Shown here in pieces: positions 17,238 to 25,498 of a DNA stretch of 64,000 nt. Each line of letters starts with the position of its first letter. Position 1 is the first letter of the stretch. The notes under the pieces are model-generated. The model was given only the letters and a program-made list of their open reading frames with translations. It did not search any database and was not told the DNA's origin. The translations under genes were made by a program, and so were the position numbers. This DNA comes from Bacteroidales bacterium (GTDB lineage Bacteria > Bacteroidota > Bacteroidia > Bacteroidales > UBA932), in the NCBI GenBank assembly GCA_021371955.1, contig JAJFVD010000003.1, forward strand, positions 1 to 64,000, given 5' to 3'.

Positions 17238-17272
17238 CAAATTGTTTGAAGGTTAAGTAAATAGAGGTTTTG

Positions 17273-18400
17273 ATGGTAAGAGAGGTAAAGCATAAAGAAA
17301 TTGAGCAGGTATTTAAAACGCCTATACTTCAACAGACTGCATTCTGGTCTAAAGTAAAGAGGCGTTTTGGTATGGATTCAATTGCTTTGAACTTTAAGGT
17401 AAAGAGCTCCGCGCTAAAAATCAATGATACGGGCAATCCGGAATATGTTATTACCGATTTACTGCTTCTTTTGCACAGGTTCGATAATGAATACTCTATA
17501 GCTTATGTGCCATACGGGCCGGAAATTGAGCCGGACCCGGAAAATCAGGGTGCATTTCTTGAGGAGTTGTCGGAGCAGATACGAGAATATCTTCCGCAAA
17601 AATGCATTATGATAAGGTATGACCTTGTATGGAAATCGCTCTGGGCGGGAGATGACCGTTATTTTGATGAAGATGGAATCTGGATGGGACCTCCTTCCAA
17701 AGATATGCAGGAGCTGCGGTTTAATATAGGTACACAATTCGGTAATTTCAGGAAGTCTGGATCCAACAACCTTCCTTCCAACACTATTTTCGTTAACCTT
17801 AATAACAGCAAAGAAAATCTTCTTGGTAACATGAAACCAAAGACCAGATACAATATTATGCTGTCCGAAAGAAAAGGCGTAAATGTGAGAGTATGCGGGA
17901 TGGAGAGTCTTGAAATATGGTATGAGCTATATAAAGAAACTGCTTCCAGAAATAATTTTTATTTGCACTCCATCGATTATTTCAGGGTTATACTTACGGA
18001 GAGAGCTTGTGATACATTGTCTCCTGCAGATGTGCTGCTTCTTATTGCTGAGGCAGATACAAAGCCGCTTGCTGCATTATTTCTTGTAATTTCCGGAAAC
18101 AGAGGAACGTATTTATATGGCGCATCATCGGGCAGTAACAGAAATTTAATGGCAACTTATGCTCTTCAGTGGAAAGCAATGAACATCGCTTCGGACAGAG
18201 GGTGCATCCAGTATGACCTGTTTGGAGTATCTCCAAAAGAGGATCCTTCTCACCCGATGTACGGACTATACCGGTTCAAAACCGGTTTTGGAGGGAAACT
18301 TTATCATAGCATGGGATGCTGGGATTATCCGTTAGACCATAAGGTCTACTCTTTTTTTACTGCATCTGAAATGAATCATCAGGGATATCACTTAGCCTGA
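17273..18400 (+). CDS. FemAB-like peptidyltransferase (GNAT fold)
   Basis: 375 aa. The region around residues 185-200 (NMKPKTRYNIMLSERKG) matches the FemABX family motif that follows the lipid II binding part, and the C-terminal half repeats the acetyltransferase fold, with YGASSGSNRNLMATYALQW and YDLFGVSP before the end. Known members add amino acids from aminoacyl-tRNA to the peptidoglycan stem peptide; in Bacteroidota the substrate is not settled. I use ATG 17273, 5 nt after AGAGG, rather than the TTG just before it. It has its own promoter and a terminator. Confidence 0.85.
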   Translation: MVREVKHKEIEQVFKTPILQQTAFWSKVKRRFGMDSIALNFKVKSSALKINDTGNPEYVITDLLLLLHRFDNEYSIAYVPYGPEIEPDPENQGAFLEELSEQIREYLPQKCIMIRYDLVWKSLWAGDDRYFDEDGIWMGPPSKDMQELRFNIGTQFGNFRKSGSNNLPSNTIFVNLNNSKENLLGNMKPKTRYNIMLSERKGVNVRVCGMESLEIWYELYKETASRNNFYLHSIDYFRVILTERACDTLSPADVLLLIAEADTKPLAALFLVISGNRGTYLYGASSGSNRNLMATYALQWKAMNIASDRGCIQYDLFGVSPKEDPSHPMYGLYRFKTGFGGKLYHSMGCWDYPLDHKVYSFFTASEMNHQGYHLA

Positions 18401-18429
18401 TTGTTCACCTCATATTTTTTGAAAATAAA

Positions 18430-18457
18430 AAAGCTGCCTGATTTTTCAGGCAGCTTT
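18430..18457. terminator. Bidirectional terminator
   Basis: AAAGCTGCCTGA (18430-18441) and TCAGGCAGCTTT (18446-18457) form a perfect 12-bp stem with a TTTT loop. It separates the convergent FemAB-like and DUF1015 genes. The T-rich flank is stronger on the minus strand. Confidence 0.9.
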
Positions 18458-18476
18458 CTATTATGTATGGGAACTT

Positions 18477-19718
18477 TTAGCTAAGCTTATGAATAGCTAA
18501 TCCGCTTCTTAATTTTGGCTCAAACCAGGTGGTTTTTGGAGGCATGATATTGCCTGTATCTGCAATATCGATCAACTGCTTCATTGAAACAGGATAAAGA
18601 GCAAATGCAGCTGCCATTTCTCCCGAATCAACTCTTTTCTTTAACTCTCCCAGGCCACGTATACCGCCAACGAAATCAATTCTTTTTGATGTGCGTAAAT
18701 CGGTGATGTCCAGAAGTTTGTTAAACACAAGATTTGATAGGACTGTAACATCGAGAACTCCTATCGGGTCATTGTCATTATATGTCCCGGGTTTTGCTGT
18801 CAACGAATACCAGTGCCCGCCAATATACATTGAAAAGTTGTGAAGCGATGCCGGTTTATAAATTTCAGCCCCTTTATCTTCAACAGTAAACTCTCTGCCA
18901 AGTTTTTCAAGAAGTTCTGCCGGAGACATTCCGTTAAGGTCTTTCACAACCCGATTATAGTCGATAATCTTAAGGTGGCTTTCCGGAAAGACAACTGCAA
19001 GGAAGAAGTTGTACTCCTCTTCTCCTGTATGATTTGGATTATTTTTCCGTTTCTCCTCTCCAACGAGAGCTGCAGCAGCTGTTCTGTGGTGTCCGTCGGC
19101 TACATAGAAAGCAGGTACCGTTGCAAATATTTCTGTAATGCGCCTGTTAACAGCATCATCTTCAATAACCCAGAAATGATGACCAAAACCATCTTCGGCA
19201 ACAAAATCATACTCCGCAGGTTTGTTATTTACTACCTCAGATACAATTTTATTAATTTCTGAATTATCCGGATATGCAAAAAAGACCGGTTCTACATTTG
19301 CATCCTGGATGCGTACATGTATCATTCTGTCTTCTTCCTTGTCCTTACGGGTAAGCTCATGCTTTTTTATCCTGCCGCTGAGATAATCCTCTACACTTGC
19401 GCCAACTACTAGTCCGTACTGAGTTCTTCCTTCCATTGTCTGAGCGTAGACATAGTACATCTCTTTTTTGTCCTGTACCAGCCAGCCGCGTTTCTGCCAC
19501 AGCTTGAAATTTTCAGCAGCTTTATCGTATGCCTGCTGAGTATGTTCATCTATAATAGGATCAAAATCAATCTCGGGTTTAATTATATGAAGCAGCGACT
19601 TTTCTCCTGCTTCGGCTTTCGCCTCCACAGAATTTAGCACATCATACGGGCGGGATGCAACATCATTAGCAATAGCCTTTGGTGGTCTGATTGCCGCAAA
19701 AGGTTTAACTTTTACCAT
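18477..19718 (-). CDS. DUF1015 family protein in the serine operon
   Basis: 413 aa cytosolic protein, the usual length for DUF1015. It opens with VKPFAAIRPPKAIANDVASR, then PYDVLNS, as in the family. Residues 120-131 (HELTRKDKEEDR) and 208-216 (DGHHRTAAA) are its most conserved-looking motifs. DGHHR resembles the phosphate-binding G-x-H-R type motif of the ParB/sulfiredoxin/SerK fold. It is the third gene after serC and serA (24 nt gap), and no phosphoserine phosphatase is present in the window. I infer a role in the serine/phosphoserine step or its control; this is not established. No domain fusion or truncation is seen. Confidence 0.88.
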   Translation of the reverse strand: MVKVKPFAAIRPPKAIANDVASRPYDVLNSVEAKAEAGEKSLLHIIKPEIDFDPIIDEHTQQAYDKAAENFKLWQKRGWLVQDKKEMYYVYAQTMEGRTQYGLVVGASVEDYLSGRIKKHELTRKDKEEDRMIHVRIQDANVEPVFFAYPDNSEINKIVSEVVNNKPAEYDFVAEDGFGHHFWVIEDDAVNRRITEIFATVPAFYVADGHHRTAAAALVGEEKRKNNPNHTGEEEYNFFLAVVFPESHLKIIDYNRVVKDLNGMSPAELLEKLGREFTVEDKGAEIYKPASLHNFSMYIGGHWYSLTAKPGTYNDNDPIGVLDVTVLSNLVFNKLLDITDLRTSKRIDFVGGIRGLGELKKRVDSGEMAAAFALYPVSMKQLIDIADTGNIMPPKTTWFEPKLRSGLAIHKLS

Positions 19719-19742
19719 TTTAAATATCGATATAATGAATTA

Positions 19743-20663
19743 CTATTTATTTACCTGAAAAGTCTTGTCTCCGGAGGTAAAAAATTTAACTATCTGATTA
19801 GCTGAAGCAAGTCCTGCATTTACATTTGCCTCTGCGGTTTCTGCACCCATCTTTTTAGGGGATGCAAACACGCGATTTGCAAATTTTTCGTTAAGAATTT
19901 GCTGATTATCTGCGGCAATGTCTGTAATATATTTAATATCGGTTCTTTCTTCCATTGCTTTAATGAGCTCATCTTCATTTATGACCTCTTTGCGGGCGGT
20001 GTTTACAAGACATCCGCCTTTTGGCAGTTTTGTTACGAGATCATAGCCCACAGACTTTTTGGTCTCTGCTGTCGCAGGAATATGAAGCGAAAGGAAATGG
20101 GATTTTCTGTATAACTCTTCGATTGAGTCAACAGGAGTAACGCCATCTTTTATAATTGCCTCTTTGCTGACAAACGGGTCAAATGCAAGAACGTCCATGT
20201 CAAAACCTTTGGCAAGTTTTGCAACAAGCCTGCCAACGTTTCCATAAGCATGAATACCTATTGTCTTGCCCTTTAATTCGCTTCCGGTTCCCGGAGCAAA
20301 GCAGTTCCTTGAAGCATAAATCATCATCCCTATAGCCAGTTCGGCAACAGCATTGGAGTTCTGGCCGGGTGTGTTCATTGCAACAATACCTTTTTCGGAA
20401 CATGCGGCAAGATCAAGATTGTCATATCCGGCGCCGGCACGCACAACAATTTTAAGATTTTTGGCAGCATTCACAACCTCTTTTGAAACCTTGTCCGAAC
20501 GCACAATAAGAGCATCTGCATCTGCAACGGCTGCATAAAGTTCGTCAACGGAAGTGTATTTTTCGAGAAGTGCCAGTTTGTGACCAGCGCCCTCCACGAT
20601 ATTTCTTATGCCGTCAACTGCAGCTTTGGCAAATGGTTTTTCTGTAGCTACTAATACTTTCAT
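19743..20663 (-). CDS. serA: D-3-phosphoglycerate dehydrogenase, short form with Lys in place of catalytic His
   Basis: 306 aa, lacking the C-terminal ACT domain of longer SerA forms. It has RAGAGYDNLD (75-84), a Rossmann loop GKTIGIHAYGNVG (132-144), and NTARKEV (221-227), whose Arg224 is the substrate-binding arginine. Where most family members have a TPHxGAxT catalytic histidine it reads SPKKMGAET (268-276). A Lys in this place is reported for the Entamoeba/Bacteroides-type enzyme, as I recall. It oxidises 3-phosphoglycerate to phosphohydroxypyruvate with NAD. Its partner serC lies 28 nt upstream, which supports the substrate assignment over other 2-hydroxyacids. Confidence 0.9.
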   Translation of the reverse strand: MKVLVATEKPFAKAAVDGIRNIVEGAGHKLALLEKYTSVDELYAAVADADALIVRSDKVSKEVVNAAKNLKIVVRAGAGYDNLDLAACSEKGIVAMNTPGQNSNAVAELAIGMMIYASRNCFAPGTGSELKGKTIGIHAYGNVGRLVAKLAKGFDMDVLAFDPFVSKEAIIKDGVTPVDSIEELYRKSHFLSLHIPATAETKKSVGYDLVTKLPKGGCLVNTARKEVINEDELIKAMEERTDIKYITDIAADNQQILNEKFANRVFASPKKMGAETAEANVNAGLASANQIVKFFTSGDKTFQVNK

Positions 20664-20691
20664 TTTGACAAATTATTTAGTTTACCAGTAC

Positions 20692-21765
20692 CTATCCGTT
20701 AATTTTTTCAAATTCCTGCATGCATGATATAAGAGCTTTTATGCTCTCAACAGGACATGCATTATAAGTTGATGCGCGGAAACCGCCAACAGAACGGTGT
20801 CCTTTAATTCCAACCATTCCTCTCTCTTTTGCAAAAGTCATGAATGCCTCTTCCTTGTCTTTGTATTTTTCCGCCATAACGAAGCAGATATTCATAATTG
20901 AACGGTCTTCCACTGCTGCGGTACCCTCAAACATTTTATTCCTGTCAATTTCGTTATAAAGTAGTGCGGCTTTGTCAAGGTTCAATTTGTGCATGGATTT
21001 TAGTCCGCCAACGCTCTTTATCCATTTAAGAGTTTCGTTCATTACGAAGATTGAGAAAACAGGAGGAGTGTTAAACATTGATTCTTCCTGAATGTGAGTT
21101 CTGTAGTCCAGCATTGAAGGAAGGTAACGGGTAACTTTTCCGAGGATGTCTTCACGAACAATAACAAAAGTAACACCGGCAGGGCCTACGTTTTTCTGTG
21201 CACCGCCATAAATGAGGGCATATTTGCTCACATCAACCGGGCGGCTCATAATGTCCGAAGACATATCTGCAACCAGGTTAACAGGAGAGTCCATATCAGT
21301 TTTTATCTCTGTTCCGTATATTGTATTGTTTGTTGTGATATGGAAGTAATCCAGGTCTTTGGGAATTTCATAACCCTTAGGTATGTAGCTGAAGTTTTTG
21401 TCGGCAGATGAAGCAACGGCAACAGCATTTCCAATACCTTTAGCCTCTTTTAATGCCTTTTTTGCCCATACTCCTGTTTCCAGATAACCCGCTTTGTTTT
21501 CAAGAAGGTTCATGGCAACATATAAAAATTGCATACTTGCCCCTCCGCCGAGGAACAAAACATGATAACCATCCGGTATGTTAAGGATTTCTTTCCATAA
21601 AGCGCGACACTCATTCATTACCGATTCCCACTCTTTTGACCGGTGAGATACTTCTATTACAGACATGCCTGAACCTTTAAAGTCGGTTAGAGCATCAATA
21701 GCAGCCTGAACGGCCTGTCTTGGAAGGACACATGGTCCAGCATTAAAGTTATGAGCTACTTTCAT
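20692..21765 (-). CDS. serC: Phosphoserine aminotransferase
   Basis: 357 aa, standard length. It starts with the SerC hallmark FNAGPCVLP and continues with [13 protein letters not shown]. The PLP lysine is in [13 protein letters not shown] (near residue 190), and the C-terminal [18 protein letters not shown] matches the family. It converts 3-phosphohydroxypyruvate and glutamate to phosphoserine in serine synthesis, and may act in the pyridoxal 5'-phosphate pathway too. It is the first gene of serC-serA-DUF1015, with a promoter at 21801-21831 giving a leader of about 30 nt. Confidence 0.97.
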   Translation of the reverse strand: MKVAHNFNAGPCVLPRQAVQAAIDALTDFKGSGMSVIEVSHRSKEWESVMNECRALWKEILNIPDGYHVLFLGGGASMQFLYVAMNLLENKAGYLETGVWAKKALKEAKGIGNAVAVASSADKNFSYIPKGYEIPKDLDYFHITTNNTIYGTEIKTDMDSPVNLVADMSSDIMSRPVDVSKYALIYGGAQKNVGPAGVTFVIVREDILGKVTRYLPSMLDYRTHIQEESMFNTPPVFSIFVMNETLKWIKSVGGLKSMHKLNLDKAALLYNEIDRNKMFEGTAAVEDRSIMNICFVMAEKYKDKEEAFMTFAKERGMVGIKGHRSVGGFRASTYNACPVESIKALISCMQEFEKING

Positions 21766-21800
21766 AAAAATATAATTTTAAAATCTTTAAATTCTGACAT

Positions 21801-21831
21801 CAAAGATAATTCAAAAAATATTAAACCACAA
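21801..21831 (-). promoter_or_regulatory. Promoter of the serC-serA-DUF1015 operon
   Basis: On the minus strand, -7 TATCTTTG (complement of 21801-21808) and -33 TTG (complement of 21829-21831) are 20 nt apart. This fits the Bacteroidota consensus and lies 36 nt upstream of the serC start. Confidence 0.6.
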
Positions 21832-21870
21832 CATATAATGGCCTATTATGTATTAATTGTTAGCGTTTGG

Positions 21871-22335
21871 TTAAAAATTGCTAATAATTTTTAAGTTTTT
21901 GAGGTCAGTTATCTTTTCGCAATATCGGCATAAAAGTTTAACATCAGGAGAATCTGTAATCGTTGTAAACCGTGTTAAAATATTCTGATGGTTAGTGACA
22001 CATGCCGGATTCATGCATTTTGCAATTCCCTCAATTGACTCAGGAATTGAGAGAACCCTTTTTTCGACAACTTCAAAGTCATGAATGATATTTATTTTCG
22101 CCTGAGGAGCTATGAGTGCAATTCTGTTGATATCATCATCTTTGAAAAACTTGTCAGAAATTTTGATAATTGCTTTTTTCCCAAGCAACTTACTTTCCAG
22201 ATTGGTCCCGAAAGTAATCTGGTTGCCGCTTCTGCTTAGTCCCAGGATATCTATAACTTTAAAAAGCTGGTCAGCAGGGATATGGTCTAATACTGTACCG
22301 TTCTTAATTGCGCTGACTTTTAGCTGTTTTTCCAT
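21871..22335 (-). CDS. pyrI: Aspartate carbamoyltransferase regulatory subunit
   Basis: 154 aa, the usual PyrI length. The C-terminal zinc domain has its four cysteines in place: Cys107, Cys112 (CMNPAC), Cys136 and Cys139 (CRYC). The N-terminal half (VSAIKNGTVLDHIPADQLFK) is the nucleotide-binding allosteric domain. It binds the catalytic trimers and conveys feedback by CTP and ATP on pyrimidine synthesis. It is 23 nt downstream of pyrB on the same strand. Confidence 0.97.
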   Translation of the reverse strand: MEKQLKVSAIKNGTVLDHIPADQLFKVIDILGLSRSGNQITFGTNLESKLLGKKAIIKISDKFFKDDDINRIALIAPQAKINIIHDFEVVEKRVLSIPESIEGIAKCMNPACVTNHQNILTRFTTITDSPDVKLLCRYCEKITDLKNLKIISNF

Positions 22336-22358
22336 TTTTTAAGATTTTTGATTATTTG

Positions 22359-23294
22359 CTATAACTCATTTACTCCCAGTAGCATTGTGATTATTGCCAT
22401 TCTGGTATATACTCCGTTTCCTGCCTGGTCAAAATAGTAGGCATGCTTGCTGTTATCAACATCCGGAGAAATTTCATTAACTCTTGGCAGCGGGTGAAGA
22501 ATTTTCATATTTGGCTTAGCGTTTTCCAGCATATCCTGCCTTAAACTATATACATTCTTTACTCTTTCATATTCAATGGCATCTGTGAATCTCTCCTGCT
22601 GAACTCTTGTCATGTAAATGATGTCCGAATCGGAAATCCCGTCCTCAAGATTTGTTGTTTCGCGGAATGGGATATTCAGTTTATTCAGATACTCTTTATA
22701 TTCATTTGGCATCTTTAACTCTTCAGGGGCAGTAAACAGAAATTCCGGACTGAAGTGGGACATGGCCTGAAGGAGGGAGTGTACAGTTCTTCCGTATTTA
22801 AGGTCGCCAACCATATTTATTTTAAGATTGGTAAGCTTTCCCTGTGTCTTTAAAATCGAATAGAGGTCAAGGAGGGTCTGTGTCGGGTGCTGATTTGCTC
22901 CATCACCGGCATTGATAACTGGTACAGAAGAAATTTCGGAGGCATACCTTGCGCTTCCCTCAAGCGGGTGGCGCATTACAATTAAATCGGCATAATTAGA
23001 AACCATCTTGATTGTATCCTTAAGGGTTTCTCCTTTTGTTACACTGGTGTTTCCGGCATCGGAAAAACCTATAACTCTTGCCCCAAGTCTGTTTGCAGCA
23101 GTTTCAAAACTTAACCTGGTTCTGGTAGACGGCTCGAAGAAGATGCTTGCAATTACCTTGTCCCGGAATATCGGACGGGATGGGTTTTTTTCAAACTCTT
23201 CTGCCAGCGAGAGGGCTTTTAGTATCTCCTCCTTAGAAAAATCATGAATTGATATCAGATGTTTTGGCATATGTTGAATATTAGTTTTCTTCAT
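22359..23294 (-). CDS. pyrB: Aspartate carbamoyltransferase catalytic subunit
   Basis: 311 aa. The carbamoyl phosphate loop [12 protein letters not shown] starts at residue 53, and [15 protein letters not shown] follows near 130-144, with [15 protein letters not shown] near the C-terminus; all are diagnostic for the family. It joins carbamoyl phosphate and aspartate in the cytosol, the committed step of pyrimidine synthesis. It works with PyrI, encoded just downstream. Its first codon overlaps the stop of the upstream YigZ-like gene by 4 nt (ATGA), so the two are translationally coupled. Confidence 0.98.
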   Translation of the reverse strand: MKKTNIQHMPKHLISIHDFSKEEILKALSLAEEFEKNPSRPIFRDKVIASIFFEPSTRTRLSFETAANRLGARVIGFSDAGNTSVTKGETLKDTIKMVSNYADLIVMRHPLEGSARYASEISSVPVINAGDGANQHPTQTLLDLYSILKTQGKLTNLKINMVGDLKYGRTVHSLLQAMSHFSPEFLFTAPEELKMPNEYKEYLNKLNIPFRETTNLEDGISDSDIIYMTRVQQERFTDAIEYERVKNVYSLRQDMLENAKPNMKILHPLPRVNEISPDVDNSKHAYYFDQAGNGVYTRMAIITMLLGVNEL

Positions 23295-23902
23295 TTTATT
23301 ATAGAGACCCCCTCAATTTCCAGTAATGCGGAGGTAAATACAGCAAGGTTTTTAAGCCGCACCCTTGCTTTGATGGTGCATATATTGTCGAAATTCTGTT
23401 CCAGGATATCAGGTGAATAATCCTTAATAAGTTTCATTATTTGATTCATCTGTAAATACCCGAAGCTAAAATTAACTGTCTCTCCTGCAATTTTTTCAAT
23501 AATTTCCGCATTTATAATTGCATCGGCGGCAGCACTCCGATAAGCCCGGATGAGACCGGGAATACCAAGTTTTGTGCCTCCGAAATATCGGACAACTATT
23601 ATCAATACATCACTTAGTTCATATGAAAGCAGTTGCCCGTATATTGGTTTCCCTGCCGAAGAAGATGGCTCGCCATCGTCATTTGCCCTCCATAAATCAC
23701 CGGATAGCCCAAGTCTATATGCAAAACAGTGATGTCTTGCATCAAAATGACTTTTTTTTATGTTTTGAACCAGTTCTTTTGTTTCCTCCTCGAAAGATAC
23801 CGGGTATGCAAAAGAGAGAAATTTACTGCCAAGCTCTTTATAGATGCCCGTAGATGGTTTTAGTATTGATTTATAGGAGTCTGAGGAGTTTATTTCGCTC
23901 AT
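23291..23902 (-). CDS. yigZ: YigZ/IMPACT family protein
   Basis: 203 aa. The N-terminal UPF0029 domain has the family's conserved text: [32 protein letters not shown] and [20 protein letters not shown]. The C-terminal part is a short ferredoxin-like DUF1949-type domain. Bacterial members are linked to ribosome or RNA functions, but the reaction is not established. It is first in a unit with pyrB and pyrI. I found no full promoter match just upstream on the minus strand. Confidence 0.93.
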   Translation of the reverse strand: MSEINSSDSYKSILKPSTGIYKELGSKFLSFAYPVSFEEETKELVQNIKKSHFDARHHCFAYRLGLSGDLWRANDDGEPSSSAGKPIYGQLLSYELSDVLIIVVRYFGGTKLGIPGLIRAYRSAAADAIINAEIIEKIAGETVNFSFGYLQMNQIMKLIKDYSPDILEQNFDNICTIKARVRLKNLAVFTSALLEIEGVSIIK

Positions 23903-23918
23903 ACCACAAGTGGATGAT

Positions 23919-23951
23919 TTTGGTAAAATTAGCCCCTTTTTGCTAATTTTG
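23919..23951 (+). promoter_or_regulatory. Promoter directly abutting the acyl-CoA reductase start
   Basis: TTTG at 23919-23922 and TAATTTTG at 23944-23951 are 21 nt apart, a full consensus match. The ATG starts at 23956, only 4 nt after the -7 box. If used, transcription would begin at or within a few bases of the ATG and the mRNA would have no leader. Confidence 0.65.
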
Positions 23952-23955
23952 CAAA

Positions 23956-25008
23956 ATGTATTACGAACATTTTATAAAAGATCTCTCCAGGCTTGGAAAT
24001 GAGATAGATTCAATGCTTTCGAATTTGTCTCCTGCGAACTCTTTAACGGGAACAATTGAACAGTCTTTTGCGTTAAACCCGCTATTTACACTTGAAATGC
24101 AAAAGCAGTCCATACATGCCATCCTTGAGATGTTTCTTGACAGAAAATATCTGGAGGAGTGGGTCAGCCCCTTCAGAGAGTCTGTAAAAGAGAGAGATAA
24201 TATTGCCGGAATCATTATGGCCGGGAACATACCTCTTGTAGGGTTTCATGATATGCTTGCCGGGTTGGCGGCAGGATACAGGCTGGAAATTAAACTTTCA
24301 AATAAGGACAAATTGCTTCTGCCCTTTTTTTTCAATCACTTGTGCAAAATAGATAAATTCTGGGAGGGAAGGGTACGGTTTGTAAGTGAAATATCAGAAG
24401 ATATCGATGTTCTTATAGCAACAGGCTCGGATGAAGCTATAAATTCGATAGGAGGGCGGTATGTGAAAATTCCGAAACTGCTGAGAGGTACGCGGTCGGG
24501 CATCGCTCTTCTGAATGGAAGCGAAAACAAAAATGATTTGAATTTACTTGCAGATGATATATTTCTCTATTTTGGCCTTGGATGCAGAAGCGTAAGTACG
24601 CTTTTGGTCCCGGAAAACTACTCCTTCAAACTTTTTCTGGAAGCCTCGGAACGTTACTCCGGAGTGGGGGATAACCCGGATTTTAATGCTGCATACAAAT
24701 ACAATAGAGCGTTATTAAAGATGAGGAGAGAGAATTTTATCGATGGGAATTTCTTTCTTCTCCGGGAGGGAAATGAGCTTCCGCCGCCGTTATCAATTGT
24801 TAATTTCGTTTACTATTCCACTCCCGAAAAAGCAGATTATTTTTTTGAAAAGAACGCCGGAAATATTCAGGTAAAACTCTGTATTGGAGAAAAATCGGGT
24901 TTTAAATATTTTGGAAAAGGACAGTTTCCTTCGCTTACAGACTATGCCGATAACATAAATACTGTGGAATTTCTTTTGAAAAATTGCTATATTCGCATAA
25001 AGAATTGA
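23956..25008 (+). CDS. LuxC-family acyl-CoA (fatty acyl) reductase
   Basis: 350 aa. IIMAGNIPLVGFHDMLAGLA (about 84-103) is the NAD(P)-binding entry motif of the LuxC family, and Cys210 in YFGLGCRSVST is the expected thioester nucleophile of the aldehyde dehydrogenase fold. The family reduces acyl-CoA or acyl-thioesters to aldehydes. At 350 aa it is shorter than Vibrio LuxC, as is common for the Bacteroidota type. No luxE/D/A/B genes are near, so luminescence is not indicated. The next gene starts 4 nt after its stop. Substrate and role are unknown. Confidence 0.85.
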   Translation: MYYEHFIKDLSRLGNEIDSMLSNLSPANSLTGTIEQSFALNPLFTLEMQKQSIHAILEMFLDRKYLEEWVSPFRESVKERDNIAGIIMAGNIPLVGFHDMLAGLAAGYRLEIKLSNKDKLLLPFFFNHLCKIDKFWEGRVRFVSEISEDIDVLIATGSDEAINSIGGRYVKIPKLLRGTRSGIALLNGSENKNDLNLLADDIFLYFGLGCRSVSTLLVPENYSFKLFLEASERYSGVGDNPDFNAAYKYNRALLKMRRENFIDGNFFLLREGNELPPPLSIVNFVYYSTPEKADYFFEKNAGNIQVKLCIGEKSGFKYFGKGQFPSLTDYADNINTVEFLLKNCYIRIKN

Positions 25009-25012
25009 AAAT

Positions 25013-25498
25013 ATGGTATACAGATTCAAAGCCACAATTGACGGTAACAAGATTTTTATGAGAGAATATGAAGTAAAGGGAGAAACTTCCTTATACTCGT
25101 TTCATAGATTTCTTCAAAACGATTTAGGCTTTGCCCCGGACCAGATAGTTCTTTTCAGAGGCCTCTCTAAAGACAACAAGGTAAAAACGGAATACGGCCT
25201 CTTTGATATGGGAGACGGTCCAATGGACAAAGTTTCAGTTGAAAATGCAGTAAAGAAAGGAGAAATCACTCTCAGCTATGTTTATGAAACATTCAAAGAG
25301 AGATCTATCCGGCTCGAATTTCTGGCAACTGAAGAGTCTCTGGCAAGAAGGTCTTATCCAAGGCTTGTTGCAGAAAGAGGCAGAAATCCCGATCAGTTTT
25401 CGGATAACTATGACGACTTTGACCCTCTGATTCCATCTGCCGAATCGGATGTGCTTTTTGACAGTGATGAGCTGCCGGAAGGAGAAGAATTGGCCTGA
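25013..25498 (+). CDS. pRiA4b ORF-3-like protein
   Basis: 161 aa. MVYRFKATIDGNKIFMREYE, then SLYSFHRFLQNDLGFAPDQI, fits the pRiA4b ORF-3-like domain, a plasmid- and transposon-associated fold of unknown function that is also found as chromosomal housekeeping copies in Bacteroidota. The C-terminus is strongly acidic (about 137-161, YDDFDPLIPSAESDVLFDSD and on). It has no transposase neighbours and base use like its surroundings, so I do not read it as mobile. Its stop TGA overlaps the miaA ATG by one base (TGATG), so it is translated with miaA. Confidence 0.72.
   Translation: MVYRFKATIDGNKIFMREYEVKGETSLYSFHRFLQNDLGFAPDQIVLFRGLSKDNKVKTEYGLFDMGDGPMDKVSVENAVKKGEITLSYVYETFKERSIRLEFLATEESLARRSYPRLVAERGRNPDQFSDNYDDFDPLIPSAESDVLFDSDELPEGEELA

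Noticed and set aside
23956..25008. Bioluminescence operon suggested by the LuxC-like gene
   Set aside because: No luxA, luxB, luxD or luxE is present; LuxC-like reductases without these occur in Bacteroidota.
25013..25498. pRiA4b ORF-3-like gene as a sign of a mobile element
   Set aside because: There are no transposase, repeats or attachment sites near it, and it is coupled to miaA by a one-base overlap; it looks like a settled chromosomal gene.
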